DNA from: Lentisphaerota bacterium
GTDB lineage: Bacteria > Verrucomicrobiota > Lentisphaeria > Oligosphaerales > Oligosphaeraceae
Reading direction: 5' to 3'
Length of the DNA: 7,345 bases
Assembly: GCA_012799755.1 (NCBI GenBank)
Contig: JAAZKQ010000413.1
Location: 1 to 7,345, forward strand
Positions 1-5,008 of this stretch are shown here, piece by piece. Both the position numbers and the translations under genes were made by a program. Each line of letters starts with the position of its first letter. Positions within the stretch are counted from its first letter, which is position 1. The notes below the pieces were generated by a model, which saw only the letters and a program-made list of their open reading frames with translations, made no database searches and was not told the DNA's origin.

Positions 1-867
1 GCCATCAAGCCTAGTTCCCTGTTGATTAAGACGTTGAAATAAATGCTCGATATTGGTGATATCCGGACGATCATCGTTATTTGCTTCTTGACATGAAGAA
101 CTTAATAATTCTGAGGGAGCTTGAAGTGCCAGAACAGTTGTATTCAATGCCGTAGCAATCCCGTTCGAAATATTCTCCATATCAAATTCCGGATCTTCAA
201 GCTTCTCCAGAATCTTCTCTACCCAGGTGCCTTTACATAACGAGACATCAGTCTTCAGTTTTTCTTTATTGATAGTACCATTTTCGAAAGCGTCAAGAAG
301 CAAAGATACGGGTATAGGATAAGCGGCTTTTATTGGTTGCATCTCTTCGGGGCGTGGGCGGACGTATTGGTTAGTCGAGGTATCTTTTTTTAGGTTGACG
401 TGCAGCCATTCGCGAACAGTGCTTGCTCCTAGAATTCCTTCATTATCTCCTTCAGTATATCCCCAAGGATGGGCAGTAGTTGTCACGCGAAATAAAAAAT
501 TACGCGAACTATCTTTTGGTAGAGCCTTAGGAGCTATATCTAGCCAAAGGATTGATTTTTTGGGGTTTGTTATTTCCTCTTTAGATGAGAACTTATCAAA
601 ACCTAGCTGAATGGCATTAACTCTTTGTTGACCATCGAGTAAATGATATTTTGCTCCCTCATCATCAGTTTTTCGCTGACTATCGATTGCTTCGCAAATA
701 ACAAAAGAGCCTATTGGAATACCACGCATAAGTGAATCCCATAATAATTCTATTTGCTTTGGCTTCCACACTAAACCGCGCTGCAAAGCAGGAATGCTGA
801 CCATACCTTCTCCTTCTTTCGTAGTCCAGCTAGCAATGTCAGCTAATTTTAGGGTCAATGGTTCCAT
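1..867 (-). CDS. DUF262 (GmrSD/ParB-like N-terminal) protein, 3'-truncated by window edge
   Basis: The frame is open for all 289 visible codons with no stop, so the C-terminus lies outside the window. The start is ATG at 867, preceded by a good ribosome binding site (GGGAGAAG, about 6 nt away). Near the N-terminus IPALQRGLVWKPKQIELLWD is followed by RGIPIGSF and then the hallmark DGQQR (residues 78-82), typical of DUF262. A later FQRLNQQGTRL (about 277-287) matches the family's second conserved block. DUF262 has a ParB/sulfiredoxin-like fold and forms the NTPase/DNA-recognition half of GmrS-GmrD, SspE and BrxU type restriction proteins. The visible part cannot show whether an HNH nuclease (DUF1524) domain follows. 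The gene is rich in ATA, TTA and AGA codons, unlike the activator and exonuclease genes upstream, which suggests acquisition by transfer. It lies 118 nt after the zinc-ribbon gene; I see no convincing promoter in that gap. Family assignment is firm, function is inferred. Confidence 0.88.
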   Translation of the reverse strand, partial: MEPLTLKLADIASWTTKEGEGMVSIPALQRGLVWKPKQIELLWDSLMRGIPIGSFVICEAIDSQRKTDDEGAKYHLLDGQQRVNAIQLGFDKFSSKEEITNPKKSILWLDIAPKALPKDSSRNFLFRVTTTAHPWGYTEGDNEGILGASTVREWLHVNLKKDTSTNQYVRPRPEEMQPIKAAYPIPVSLLLDAFENGTINKEKLKTDVSLCKGTWVEKILEKLEDPEFDMENISNGIATALNTTVLALQAPSELLSSSCQEANNDDRPDITNIEHLFQRLNQQGTRLDG

Positions 868-985
868 TTTGACTTCTCCCTAGTGGATACTTGCCTACTA
901 TCTTTGAATGGTACTATCATTATTATCAAAATCAAAGTCGAATTAATCTGCTGTTACAAGATTTCACCAAGATTCGGTTCCAGAT

Positions 986-1429
986 TCATTCATCTTCATC
1001 ATCATCGTCACGGTTGCAAAACATCATCTTCAAAGTACTTTCCCTTTCTTCCTCCCACCTTTTTGGGTCAAAGAACTTACAATCATTTCGAAAACAATCT
1101 ATACACTCGTTTCTATCAAATTCCGCTGGGAAAAGATCAGTTTTATCTTTAAAACGAGGACACATCTTTCCTTGCAATTCATAAGGAAAATGACTTAGAA
1201 GGTATAATAGAAAGGGTTCACCGCAATTTGGGCAATCGCCGTCATTATCACAGACCTGCTCAGGAGTTATGCTCTGCCTGCATACATGGCACACCAACAC
1301 ATATTTACCGTTGCATAAGCCTTCTTGCGGTAGCAGGTCTTCACAAATCGGGCATTCAAAGCTCCATTGAATATTTTGCACATCAAGTTTGTGTTTGCAT
1401 CGCAGACACTTTACGGTTGTTTTTCCCAT
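986..1429 (-). CDS. Cysteine-rich zinc-ribbon protein, unknown function (147 aa)
   Basis: I do not recognise a named family. The protein has 15 cysteines, mostly in CxxC pairs: C8-C11 with C26-C29, and C47-C50 with C66-C69, which look like two consecutive zinc ribbons. They are followed by C90, C109, C112 and C117, a possible third metal site. The C-terminus ends in an acidic tail (DDDDEDE). There is no signal peptide or membrane segment, so it should be cytoplasmic. The ATG at 1429 has a clear AAGGAGAG ribosome binding site about 7 nt upstream and lies 15 nt after the stop of the sigma-54 activator, so translation is probably coupled. Base composition is AT-rich like the DUF262 gene downstream and unlike the activator upstream. 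Zinc ribbons commonly bind nucleic acid or protein partners; an adaptor or nucleic-acid-binding role beside DUF262 is inference only. Confidence 0.8.
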   Translation of the reverse strand: MGKTTVKCLRCKHKLDVQNIQWSFECPICEDLLPQEGLCNGKYVLVCHVCRQSITPEQVCDNDGDCPNCGEPFLLYLLSHFPYELQGKMCPRFKDKTDLFPAEFDRNECIDCFRNDCKFFDPKRWEEERESTLKMMFCNRDDDDEDE

Positions 1430-1444
1430 TCTTTCACTCTCCTT

Positions 1445-2917
1445 TTATTCCAAATACTTCCTCACCGTATTTCTCGACGTTCCCAGTGCTTCGGCGGCTT
1501 TGGTGATATTGCCGTTGTATTTTTCGCAGACGCGTTTGATGTGTATTCGCGTTGCTTCTTCCAGGTTATCGGGGGCGGGAGTTGCGCTTGTTGGTGACAG
1601 ACCGGCGTTGATTTCTTTGTGTTCGCGGATGAGATGGCGGTAGTCGCTGATGCCCATGACTTCGGCGCGTTCCAGCAGATTGAAGAGTTCGCGGACATTG
1701 CCGGGGTAGTCGTAGTCCATGAGCGCTTCGAGCTGCGCCGGGGTGAGCTGTCCGGGCATTTTGGTGCGTTTGCGGAAGGCGCGGACGATGTCCGGAATGT
1801 CCTCGCGGTGTTCCCGCAGCGGCGGCAGGCGCAGTTGAATGATGTTTAGGCGGTGGTAAAGGTCCTCGCGGAACTTGCCGTCCCGCACCATGGCAGGCAA
1901 ATCGCGATTGGTGGCGGCGATGACGCGCACATCCACCTCGGTTTCAGTCTTGTTGTTGCCCAAGCGATAGAAACGGCCGCCTTCCAGAACGCGAAGGAGG
2001 GTGCCTTGGACCTCGAGGGGCAGCTCGCCAATTTCATCCAGGAACAGCGTCCCGCCGTCAGCAGCTTCGAATACGCCGGCGCGTGCCTCGGTTGCGCCGG
2101 TGAAGGCGCCCTTTTCATGGCCCAGGAAGCGGCTTTCCAGTAGATTTGGCGTGACGCTGGCGCAGTTGAAGGCGATTAATGGCTCATCTTTGCGGCTCGA
2201 TTTATTATGCAGCAGTGTGGCCGCTGTCTCCTTGCCTGTGCCGGTTTCACCGTAAATCAGCACTCGCGCGCGCTCATGTTGGGCAATACGGTTGATTTTG
2301 TCTTGCAGGTCGGCGATGGCAGCGCTCTTGCCGGCAAACTCGCGACCTCCATAGCGCTTGAAGTGCTCGATCATGCCCCTTTCGGCATCCGTCCAGGCGC
2401 TGTCCGTATGCCCGGCGGCAATATGGCGGATGACGCGGGAGTAGGCTTGCTCATCCTGGTAGTTGCGATAGAAATACATCGCCGCGTCAAGGAACTGCTC
2501 ATATTTTTTGCCGATGGCCGTCTTGTCATCCAACAGCTCAAGCAAGTCACTGGTATCCTGTTCGTAGGCTATGGCGGTTGCTTCAAAGACATCGCCGCCG
2601 GCGATGTGTGCATTCAGATTCGCCTTGATGTCATTTTCCATCCATGCCGGAAAGTCCAAGGCGCTAATCCAGGACACCTTGACTTTCTTTTTTTTCAGGC
2701 TTTTCAGCGCTTCTGCCAGCCGTTCGGGATTGCCGCTCAGACCGACGCCGAGGATGGCGATGTCAGTATAGCCCTCGACCGACTCCAGGAATTCCGGCAG
2801 GCGACGCTTGCTCATGCCCAGAATGTCCGCCTCCTTGAAATGCCGCAAGGCCAGAGCAGCGGCAAAGGCGTAATCCCGATAGCCCCAGCCAGTGAGAATC
2901 AGTGTCTTGCTCATCAT
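1445..2917 (-). CDS. Sigma-54-dependent transcriptional activator (bEBP) with DHH-like N-terminal domain
   Basis: A complete enhancer-binding protein of 490 aa from ATG 2917. The AAA+ domain has Walker A GETGTGKE (223-230), the sigma-54-contacting GAFTGA loop (270-275), Walker B GTLFLDEIGE (D294/E295), sensor I VRVIAATNRD, arginine-finger FREDLYHRLN and sensor II YPGNVREL. A Fis-type helix-turn-helix ends the protein (about 471-489). The first ~190 residues are not a receiver, GAF, PAS or RtcR-type domain that I recognise. They look like a degenerate DHH phosphoesterase: an N-terminal D-x(3)-A-x-ALAL helix, a DIAILGVGLSG strand, and WISALD where active enzymes have a DHH. Start choice: GTG 2923 overlaps the exonuclease stop by 4 nt, but AAGGG at 2923-2927 is ideally spaced for ATG 2917 (or 2914). 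It probably activates sigma-54 RNA polymerase at its own operon or nearby targets in response to an unknown ligand. Confidence 0.93.
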   Translation of the reverse strand: MMSKTLILTGWGYRDYAFAAALALRHFKEADILGMSKRRLPEFLESVEGYTDIAILGVGLSGNPERLAEALKSLKKKKVKVSWISALDFPAWMENDIKANLNAHIAGGDVFEATAIAYEQDTSDLLELLDDKTAIGKKYEQFLDAAMYFYRNYQDEQAYSRVIRHIAAGHTDSAWTDAERGMIEHFKRYGGREFAGKSAAIADLQDKINRIAQHERARVLIYGETGTGKETAATLLHNKSSRKDEPLIAFNCASVTPNLLESRFLGHEKGAFTGATEARAGVFEAADGGTLFLDEIGELPLEVQGTLLRVLEGGRFYRLGNNKTETEVDVRVIAATNRDLPAMVRDGKFREDLYHRLNIIQLRLPPLREHREDIPDIVRAFRKRTKMPGQLTPAQLEALMDYDYPGNVRELFNLLERAEVMGISDYRHLIREHKEINAGLSPTSATPAPDNLEEATRIHIKRVCEKYNGNITKAAEALGTSRNTVRKYLE

Positions 2918-2919
2918 GT

Positions 2920-3459
2920 TCACCCTTGTTGTGCGGTGCTGAAATGCCGGATGAATCCGTCCGGGATGCCGGTTTGCGCGATGATGCCGGCGCAGGTCAT
3001 GGCGTCTGCAAGCGCATTGTGATGTTGAAAGCGGATGCCGAAATGGTCGGCCATTGCGCTTAAGGCGTGCGACTTCATGTCGGGGAAGAGCTTTCGGCAG
3101 ATAAAGACGCTGTCTGCGTAAGCGAACTCAACCGGCGGCAACTCATAGAGTGCCAGGACGCTGCGCAGCTGTCGCAGGTCAAAAGGCGCGTAGTGGATGA
3201 TCACACAATCCGCTGACAGCAGCATCTGTTGCAAGTCCGGCCATATTGCCGGGAATTCCGGCCTATCCTTGACATCCCAGTAGTTCAGGCCGTGGATTTC
3301 GGTGAATTCCGGCAGCATCCAGCGGTAGCCGGGATGCGGGTGGATCAGCCATTCCCGGCTATCGGTCAGCACGCCGTCTGTCAGCACAGCGCAACCAGCG
3401 GCGCAGATACTGCCGTCCTTCCGGTTTGCCATTTCAAAATCAAGACCAGCGAGTTTCAT
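2920..3459 (-). CDS. DnaQ-like DEDDh 3'-5' exonuclease (179 aa)
   Basis: A short stand-alone RNase T/DnaQ-family exonuclease domain. The catalytic residues are all visible: motif I DFE (D7, E9; the usual DxE followed by Met instead of Thr), motif II HYAPFD (D94), and motif III HNALAD (H147, D152), which makes it the DEDDh subtype. EIHGLNYWDV (about 54-63) is the family's usual xHGI/V-x block and ADSVFICRKLFP (115-126) matches the DT-x-x-LAR-x-L segment. These enzymes use two metal ions to remove nucleotides from 3' ends of DNA or RNA in the cytoplasm. The start ATG 3459 has a strong AAGGAAGG ribosome binding site 5 nt upstream. Its stop overlaps the GTG just before the activator start, so the two are translationally coupled. 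It is the first gene of the minus-strand operon. Substrate (DNA, RNA or short oligonucleotides) cannot be read from sequence. Confidence 0.92.
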   Translation of the reverse strand: MKLAGLDFEMANRKDGSICAAGCAVLTDGVLTDSREWLIHPHPGYRWMLPEFTEIHGLNYWDVKDRPEFPAIWPDLQQMLLSADCVIIHYAPFDLRQLRSVLALYELPPVEFAYADSVFICRKLFPDMKSHALSAMADHFGIRFQHHNALADAMTCAGIIAQTGIPDGFIRHFSTAQQG

Positions 3460-3492
3460 CGTGTCCTTCCTTGCCTGTTGATGTAGCCCTGT

Positions 3493-3508
3493 AGCTGCGA
3501 GCGAACCC
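3493..3508 (-). promoter_or_regulatory. Weak candidate sigma-54 (-24/-12) promoter of the exonuclease operon
   Basis: On the minus strand the stretch 3508-3493 reads GGGTTCGCTCGCAGCT, which contains GG-N10-GC, the invariant spacing of sigma-54 promoters. The flanking consensus (TGGCACG / TTGCW) is only partly matched. The geometry is reasonable: a start site about 12 nt downstream would leave a leader of roughly 20-25 nt carrying the ribosome binding site at 3465-3472. GG-N10-GC is common by chance in GC-rich DNA, so this is only a candidate, supported mainly by the downstream gene for a sigma-54 activator. Confidence 0.18.
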
Positions 3509-3511
3509 GGC

Positions 3512-3876
3512 TATTGTTGGCGCTGATTCATGTGTCGCCTTTCCAAGGCTCTGATTTCGGGGGGATGCCGTGCCCCGGGTTCCGCTTCGCTCCACCTGGG
3601 GTTACTCATGGTGCCAGCTCTCCGAGCTTGCTTTTCAACGAGCGCTGGTGTCGCGCACTGGGGCACGGTTATCAATGAGTGACCGCTTACCTGGTATTGT
3701 TGGCGCTGATTCATGTGTCGCCTTTCCAAGGCTCTGATTTCGGGGGGATGCCGTGCCCCAGGTTCCGCTTCGCTGCACCTGGGGTTACTCATGGTGCCAG
3801 CTCTCCGAGCTTGCTTTTCAACCAGTGCTGGTGTCGCGCCCCGGGCACGGTTATCAATCGGTGACCGGTTACGTGG
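3512..3876. repeat. Two tandem copies of a ~183-bp repeat unit
   Basis: Unit 1 is 3512-3694 and unit 2 is 3695-3876. Both begin TATTGTTGGCGCTGATTCAT and end with the GTGACCG(C/G)TTAC motif. By hand alignment they differ at about ten positions plus one single-base indel near 3655-3660 / 3838-3842. Each unit carries a hairpin: 3573-3580 with 3594-3601 (8 bp, one G-T pair) in unit 1, and 3756-3763 with 3777-3784 (8 bp, perfect CCCCAGGT/ACCTGGGG) in unit 2. The stem is kept although one stem base differs, suggesting that structure matters. No transposase is present, so this is a non-coding interspersed repeat (REP/MITE-like) rather than an insertion sequence. It lies 53 nt upstream of the exonuclease start. 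Confidence 0.92.
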
Positions 3877-4047
3877 CATGGTGGACGAGACGGCAGCCGC
3901 GCGCAGGGCTGACACAAGTACCCTGTTCACCTGACGATCTGCATGCCGCCGTTTTGCCCCTGCCAAACAGCTTGTCTGACGGCGGGGAAGTTCACCGCGC
4001 AGTTGGGAAACAGGCGTCTGGCGTCGCAGTTTGCAGGGACGAGGAGT

Positions 4048-4067
4048 GTCAGTGGGTGACCGGTTAC
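4048..4067 (+). repeat. Third copy of repeat-end motif (direct)
   Basis: GTCAGTGGGTGACCGGTTAC matches the end of repeat unit 2 (3853-3872) at about 17 of 20 positions and the end of unit 1 (3671-3690) at about 16 of 20. The core GGTGACCGGTTACC is itself nearly palindromic (GGTgACCGGTtACC), which is typical of a protein-binding or terminal sequence. It stands alone, without the rest of the 183-bp unit. Confidence 0.7.
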
Positions 4068-4123
4068 CCCAAATTATCACCCTAGCGGTGTTGCATTCGC
4101 CCGTAGAGAAAACATATTGTTCA

Positions 4124-4139
4124 TTAGCCAGTCGGCTAA
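4124..4139 (+). promoter_or_regulatory. Small stem-loop in tatA leader
   Basis: TTAGCC (4124-4129) and GGCTAA (4134-4139) form a perfect 6-bp stem with an AGTC loop, 28 nt before the tatA ATG. It has no following T-run and so is not a terminator. A role in mRNA stability or translation is possible but unproven. Confidence 0.35.
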
Positions 4140-4167
4140 GAAAACCACCACCAACAGGAGAAATAGC

Positions 4168-4407
4168 ATGGGCATCGGAGCAATGGAATGGCTGCTTATC
4201 TTCCTGATCGTGCTGCTGCTTTTCGGCGCCAAACGGCTGCCTGAAATTGCCCGCTCACTGGGCAAAGCCACGCAGGAATTCCGCAAAGCCAAAAATGAAA
4301 TCGTCAACAGCGTCGAAGGAAGCGACACTAACACCGGCAACAACAGCGCCCCGCCCGCCGAGGCGCCCGCCAAAGATGGCGGACAGTCGCCCAAACAGAA
4401 TACATGA
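4168..4407 (+). CDS. tatA: Twin-arginine translocase subunit TatA
   Basis: A 79-aa TatA/E protein. One N-terminal membrane helix (about residues 6-19, MEWLLIFLIVLLLFG) is followed directly by the FG hinge (F19-G20) and the amphipathic helix AKRLPEIARSLGKATQEFRKA (21-41). A flexible polar tail follows, rich in Ala, Pro, Asn and Gly. This is the pore-forming or membrane-thinning subunit that oligomerises on the TatC receptor to export folded proteins carrying RR signal peptides. ATG 4168 is chosen over the in-frame ATG at 4117 because AGGAG (4156-4160) lies 7 nt upstream and because the family's membrane helix starts almost at the N-terminus. No tatB-like gene follows. tatC comes about 600 bp later in the same direction, separated by hairpin-rich DNA. 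In systems without TatB one TatA-type protein performs both roles, which is probable here unless tatB lies elsewhere. Confidence 0.95.
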   Translation: MGIGAMEWLLIFLIVLLLFGAKRLPEIARSLGKATQEFRKAKNEIVNSVEGSDTNTGNNSAPPAEAPAKDGGQSPKQNT

Positions 4408-4442
4408 AGAGCCCTTGGTCCATTGGCCAAGCGGCTGCCAAA

Positions 4443-4459
4443 GCACGCTGAAGGCGTGC
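4443..4459 (+). repeat. Hairpin after tatA (6-bp stem)
   Basis: GCACGC (4443-4448) and GCGTGC (4454-4459) form a perfect stem with a 5-nt loop (TGAAG), 36 nt after the tatA stop. It lacks a T-run. A very similar stem (TGCACGCC/GGCGTGCA) occurs at 4807-4825, so it belongs to the same family of interspersed hairpins rather than being a dedicated terminator. Confidence 0.6.
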
Positions 4460-4463
4460 GATA

Positions 4464-4503
4464 ATCAGCCTGGGATTGCGCTTGTGCTGCGCCCCAGGCT
4501 GAT
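4464..4503 (+). terminator. Long inverted repeat downstream of tatA (possible attenuator, not classical)
   Basis: ATCAGCCTGGG (4464-4474) and CCCAGGCTGAT (4493-4503) are perfect 11-bp arms around an 18-nt loop that itself can pair through GCGC/GCGC. This is the strongest single hairpin in the window. It is not followed by a run of T, so it is not a classical intrinsic terminator. It could protect the tatA mRNA 3' end, reduce read-through into tatC, or simply be another interspersed element. Confidence 0.4.
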
Positions 4504-4600
4504 ATGAAACCCGTCGCGCGAGTCGTCGGAACTCGCAACGAAGAAGCATCTAATCCCCCTTGTGACAAGGCTGCTGAAATCATCTGGAAGCACAATTTGC

Positions 4601-4620
4601 GTAAGCAGTCACCCATTGAT
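4601..4620 (-). repeat. Fourth copy of repeat-end motif (inverted)
   Basis: On the minus strand this reads ATCAATGGGTGACTGCTTAC, identical at 18 of 20 positions to the end of repeat unit 1 (3671-3690). It is in the opposite orientation to the three copies upstream of tatA, so tatA is bracketed by inverted copies. No further similarity to the 183-bp unit is seen around it. Confidence 0.7.
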
Positions 4621-4678
4621 ATTCGCAGCACAGTCGGGAAACATGCGTACTTGGTGGCGTTTGCGGGGTCATGTCACG

Positions 4679-4858
4679 CTGCGGGCTGCAAGCCCGCAGT
4701 ACAGCCGGGAGAGGGGCGCCCGGCAAAGCGGCTGGAAGCCGCTTCCACTCTGCCGGAAGGCGCAGGTTTGCGCCGCTTGCCAAGTTCCTGCCGCAAACGA
4801 CAAAGCTGCACGCCGAGGGCGTGCAACATATTAGCCCCGGGCAAGCGCCCAAAGGCGC
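4679..4858. repeat. Cluster of five GC-rich hairpins
   Basis: Five hairpins follow one another in 180 bp: CTGCGGGCT/AGCCCGCAG (4679-4687, 4691-4699, 3-nt loop); AAGCGGCT/AGCCGCTT (4726-4733, 4737-4744); GGCGCA/TGCGCC (4759-4764, 4769-4774); TGCACGCC/GGCGTGCA (4807-4814, 4818-4825); GCGCC/GGCGC (4845-4849, 4854-4858). Stems are perfect, loops 3-4 nt, and the stem sequences differ from one another. The pattern resembles mosaic REP/BIME-like intergenic elements. No T-runs follow, so they are not a set of intrinsic terminators. Confidence 0.8.
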
Positions 4859-5008
4859 GACGCTTCCAAGAGTCACCGGCGTCGGCCAACCAGTCTCTTG
4901 AGTCCAATGTGTCATTCCCCGCGGTCCCGCGCGTCCCGGTTGTCCAATCCCTGGAATCATGCCTTATGAGTCGTGAGTTCCCAGCCTAATATAGAATCAA
5001 GCGGAGCC

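Larger units (their letters stand above)
3877..4167. other. Gene-free region between tandem repeat and tatA
   Basis: No believable gene is present. The stretch holds a loose inverted repeat (CCGCCGT 3946-3952 with ACGGCGG 3979-3985, 26-nt loop), a third copy of the repeat-end motif (4048-4067), and the tatA leader. The distance between repeat-end motifs (182, then 195 bp) is similar to the repeat period, so this may be a diverged or replaced third unit, but I see no clear similarity of its interior to units 1 and 2. In the leader, TTGCAT (4091-4096) and CATATT (4113-4118) with a 16-nt spacer form at best a weak sigma-70 promoter for tatA. Confidence 0.5.
4408..5008. other. Hairpin-rich non-coding spacer between tatA and tatC
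   Basis: About 600 bp without a believable gene. It contains at least six perfect GC-rich hairpins, an inverted copy of the upstream repeat-end motif, and near 4905-4950 a stretch with short C-rich partial repeats (GTCCAAT, GTCATTCCCC, GTCCCG, GTCCAATCCC). A plus-strand frame of about 160 codons crosses it. Its translation mixes Cys, Arg and Pro dictated by the hairpins and shows no domain, so I do not call it. The final bases are the tatC leader. Confidence 0.75.

Noticed and set aside
868..985. Sigma-54-like TGGAAC...TTGG in the gap before the DUF262 gene (minus strand)
   Set aside because: The spacing is GG-N11-GG instead of GG-N10-GC, so an invariant feature is missing.
1445..2917. Identification of the activator as RtcR
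   Set aside because: RtcR has a CARF-type N-terminal domain and neighbours rtcA/rtcB. Neither is seen here and the N-terminal sequence does not resemble it.
2207..3022. Plus-strand frame of 271 codons opposite the activator gene
   Set aside because: It is antisense to the activator gene with its full set of AAA+ motifs, and its own product has no recognisable family.
3512..3876. CRISPR array
   Set aside because: There are only two long units in direct contact, without short repeats separated by unique spacers, and no cas genes are present.
3511..4080. Minus-strand frame of 189 codons across the tandem repeats
   Set aside because: The one-base indel between the two repeat units puts corresponding bases in different frames, and the peptide outside the repeat has no domain. 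This is expected of non-coding repeats that happen to stay open, not of a gene with a 61-residue repeat.
4580..4960. Minus-strand frame of 126 codons in the same spacer
   Set aside because: It overlaps the same hairpins and has no recognisable domain or convincing start.
4504..4989. Plus-strand frame of 161 codons between tatA and tatC
   Set aside because: It runs through the hairpin array and the inverted repeat motif, its composition follows the hairpins (Cys, Arg, Pro), no ribosome binding site precedes it, and it shows no TatB features such as an N-terminal membrane helix.
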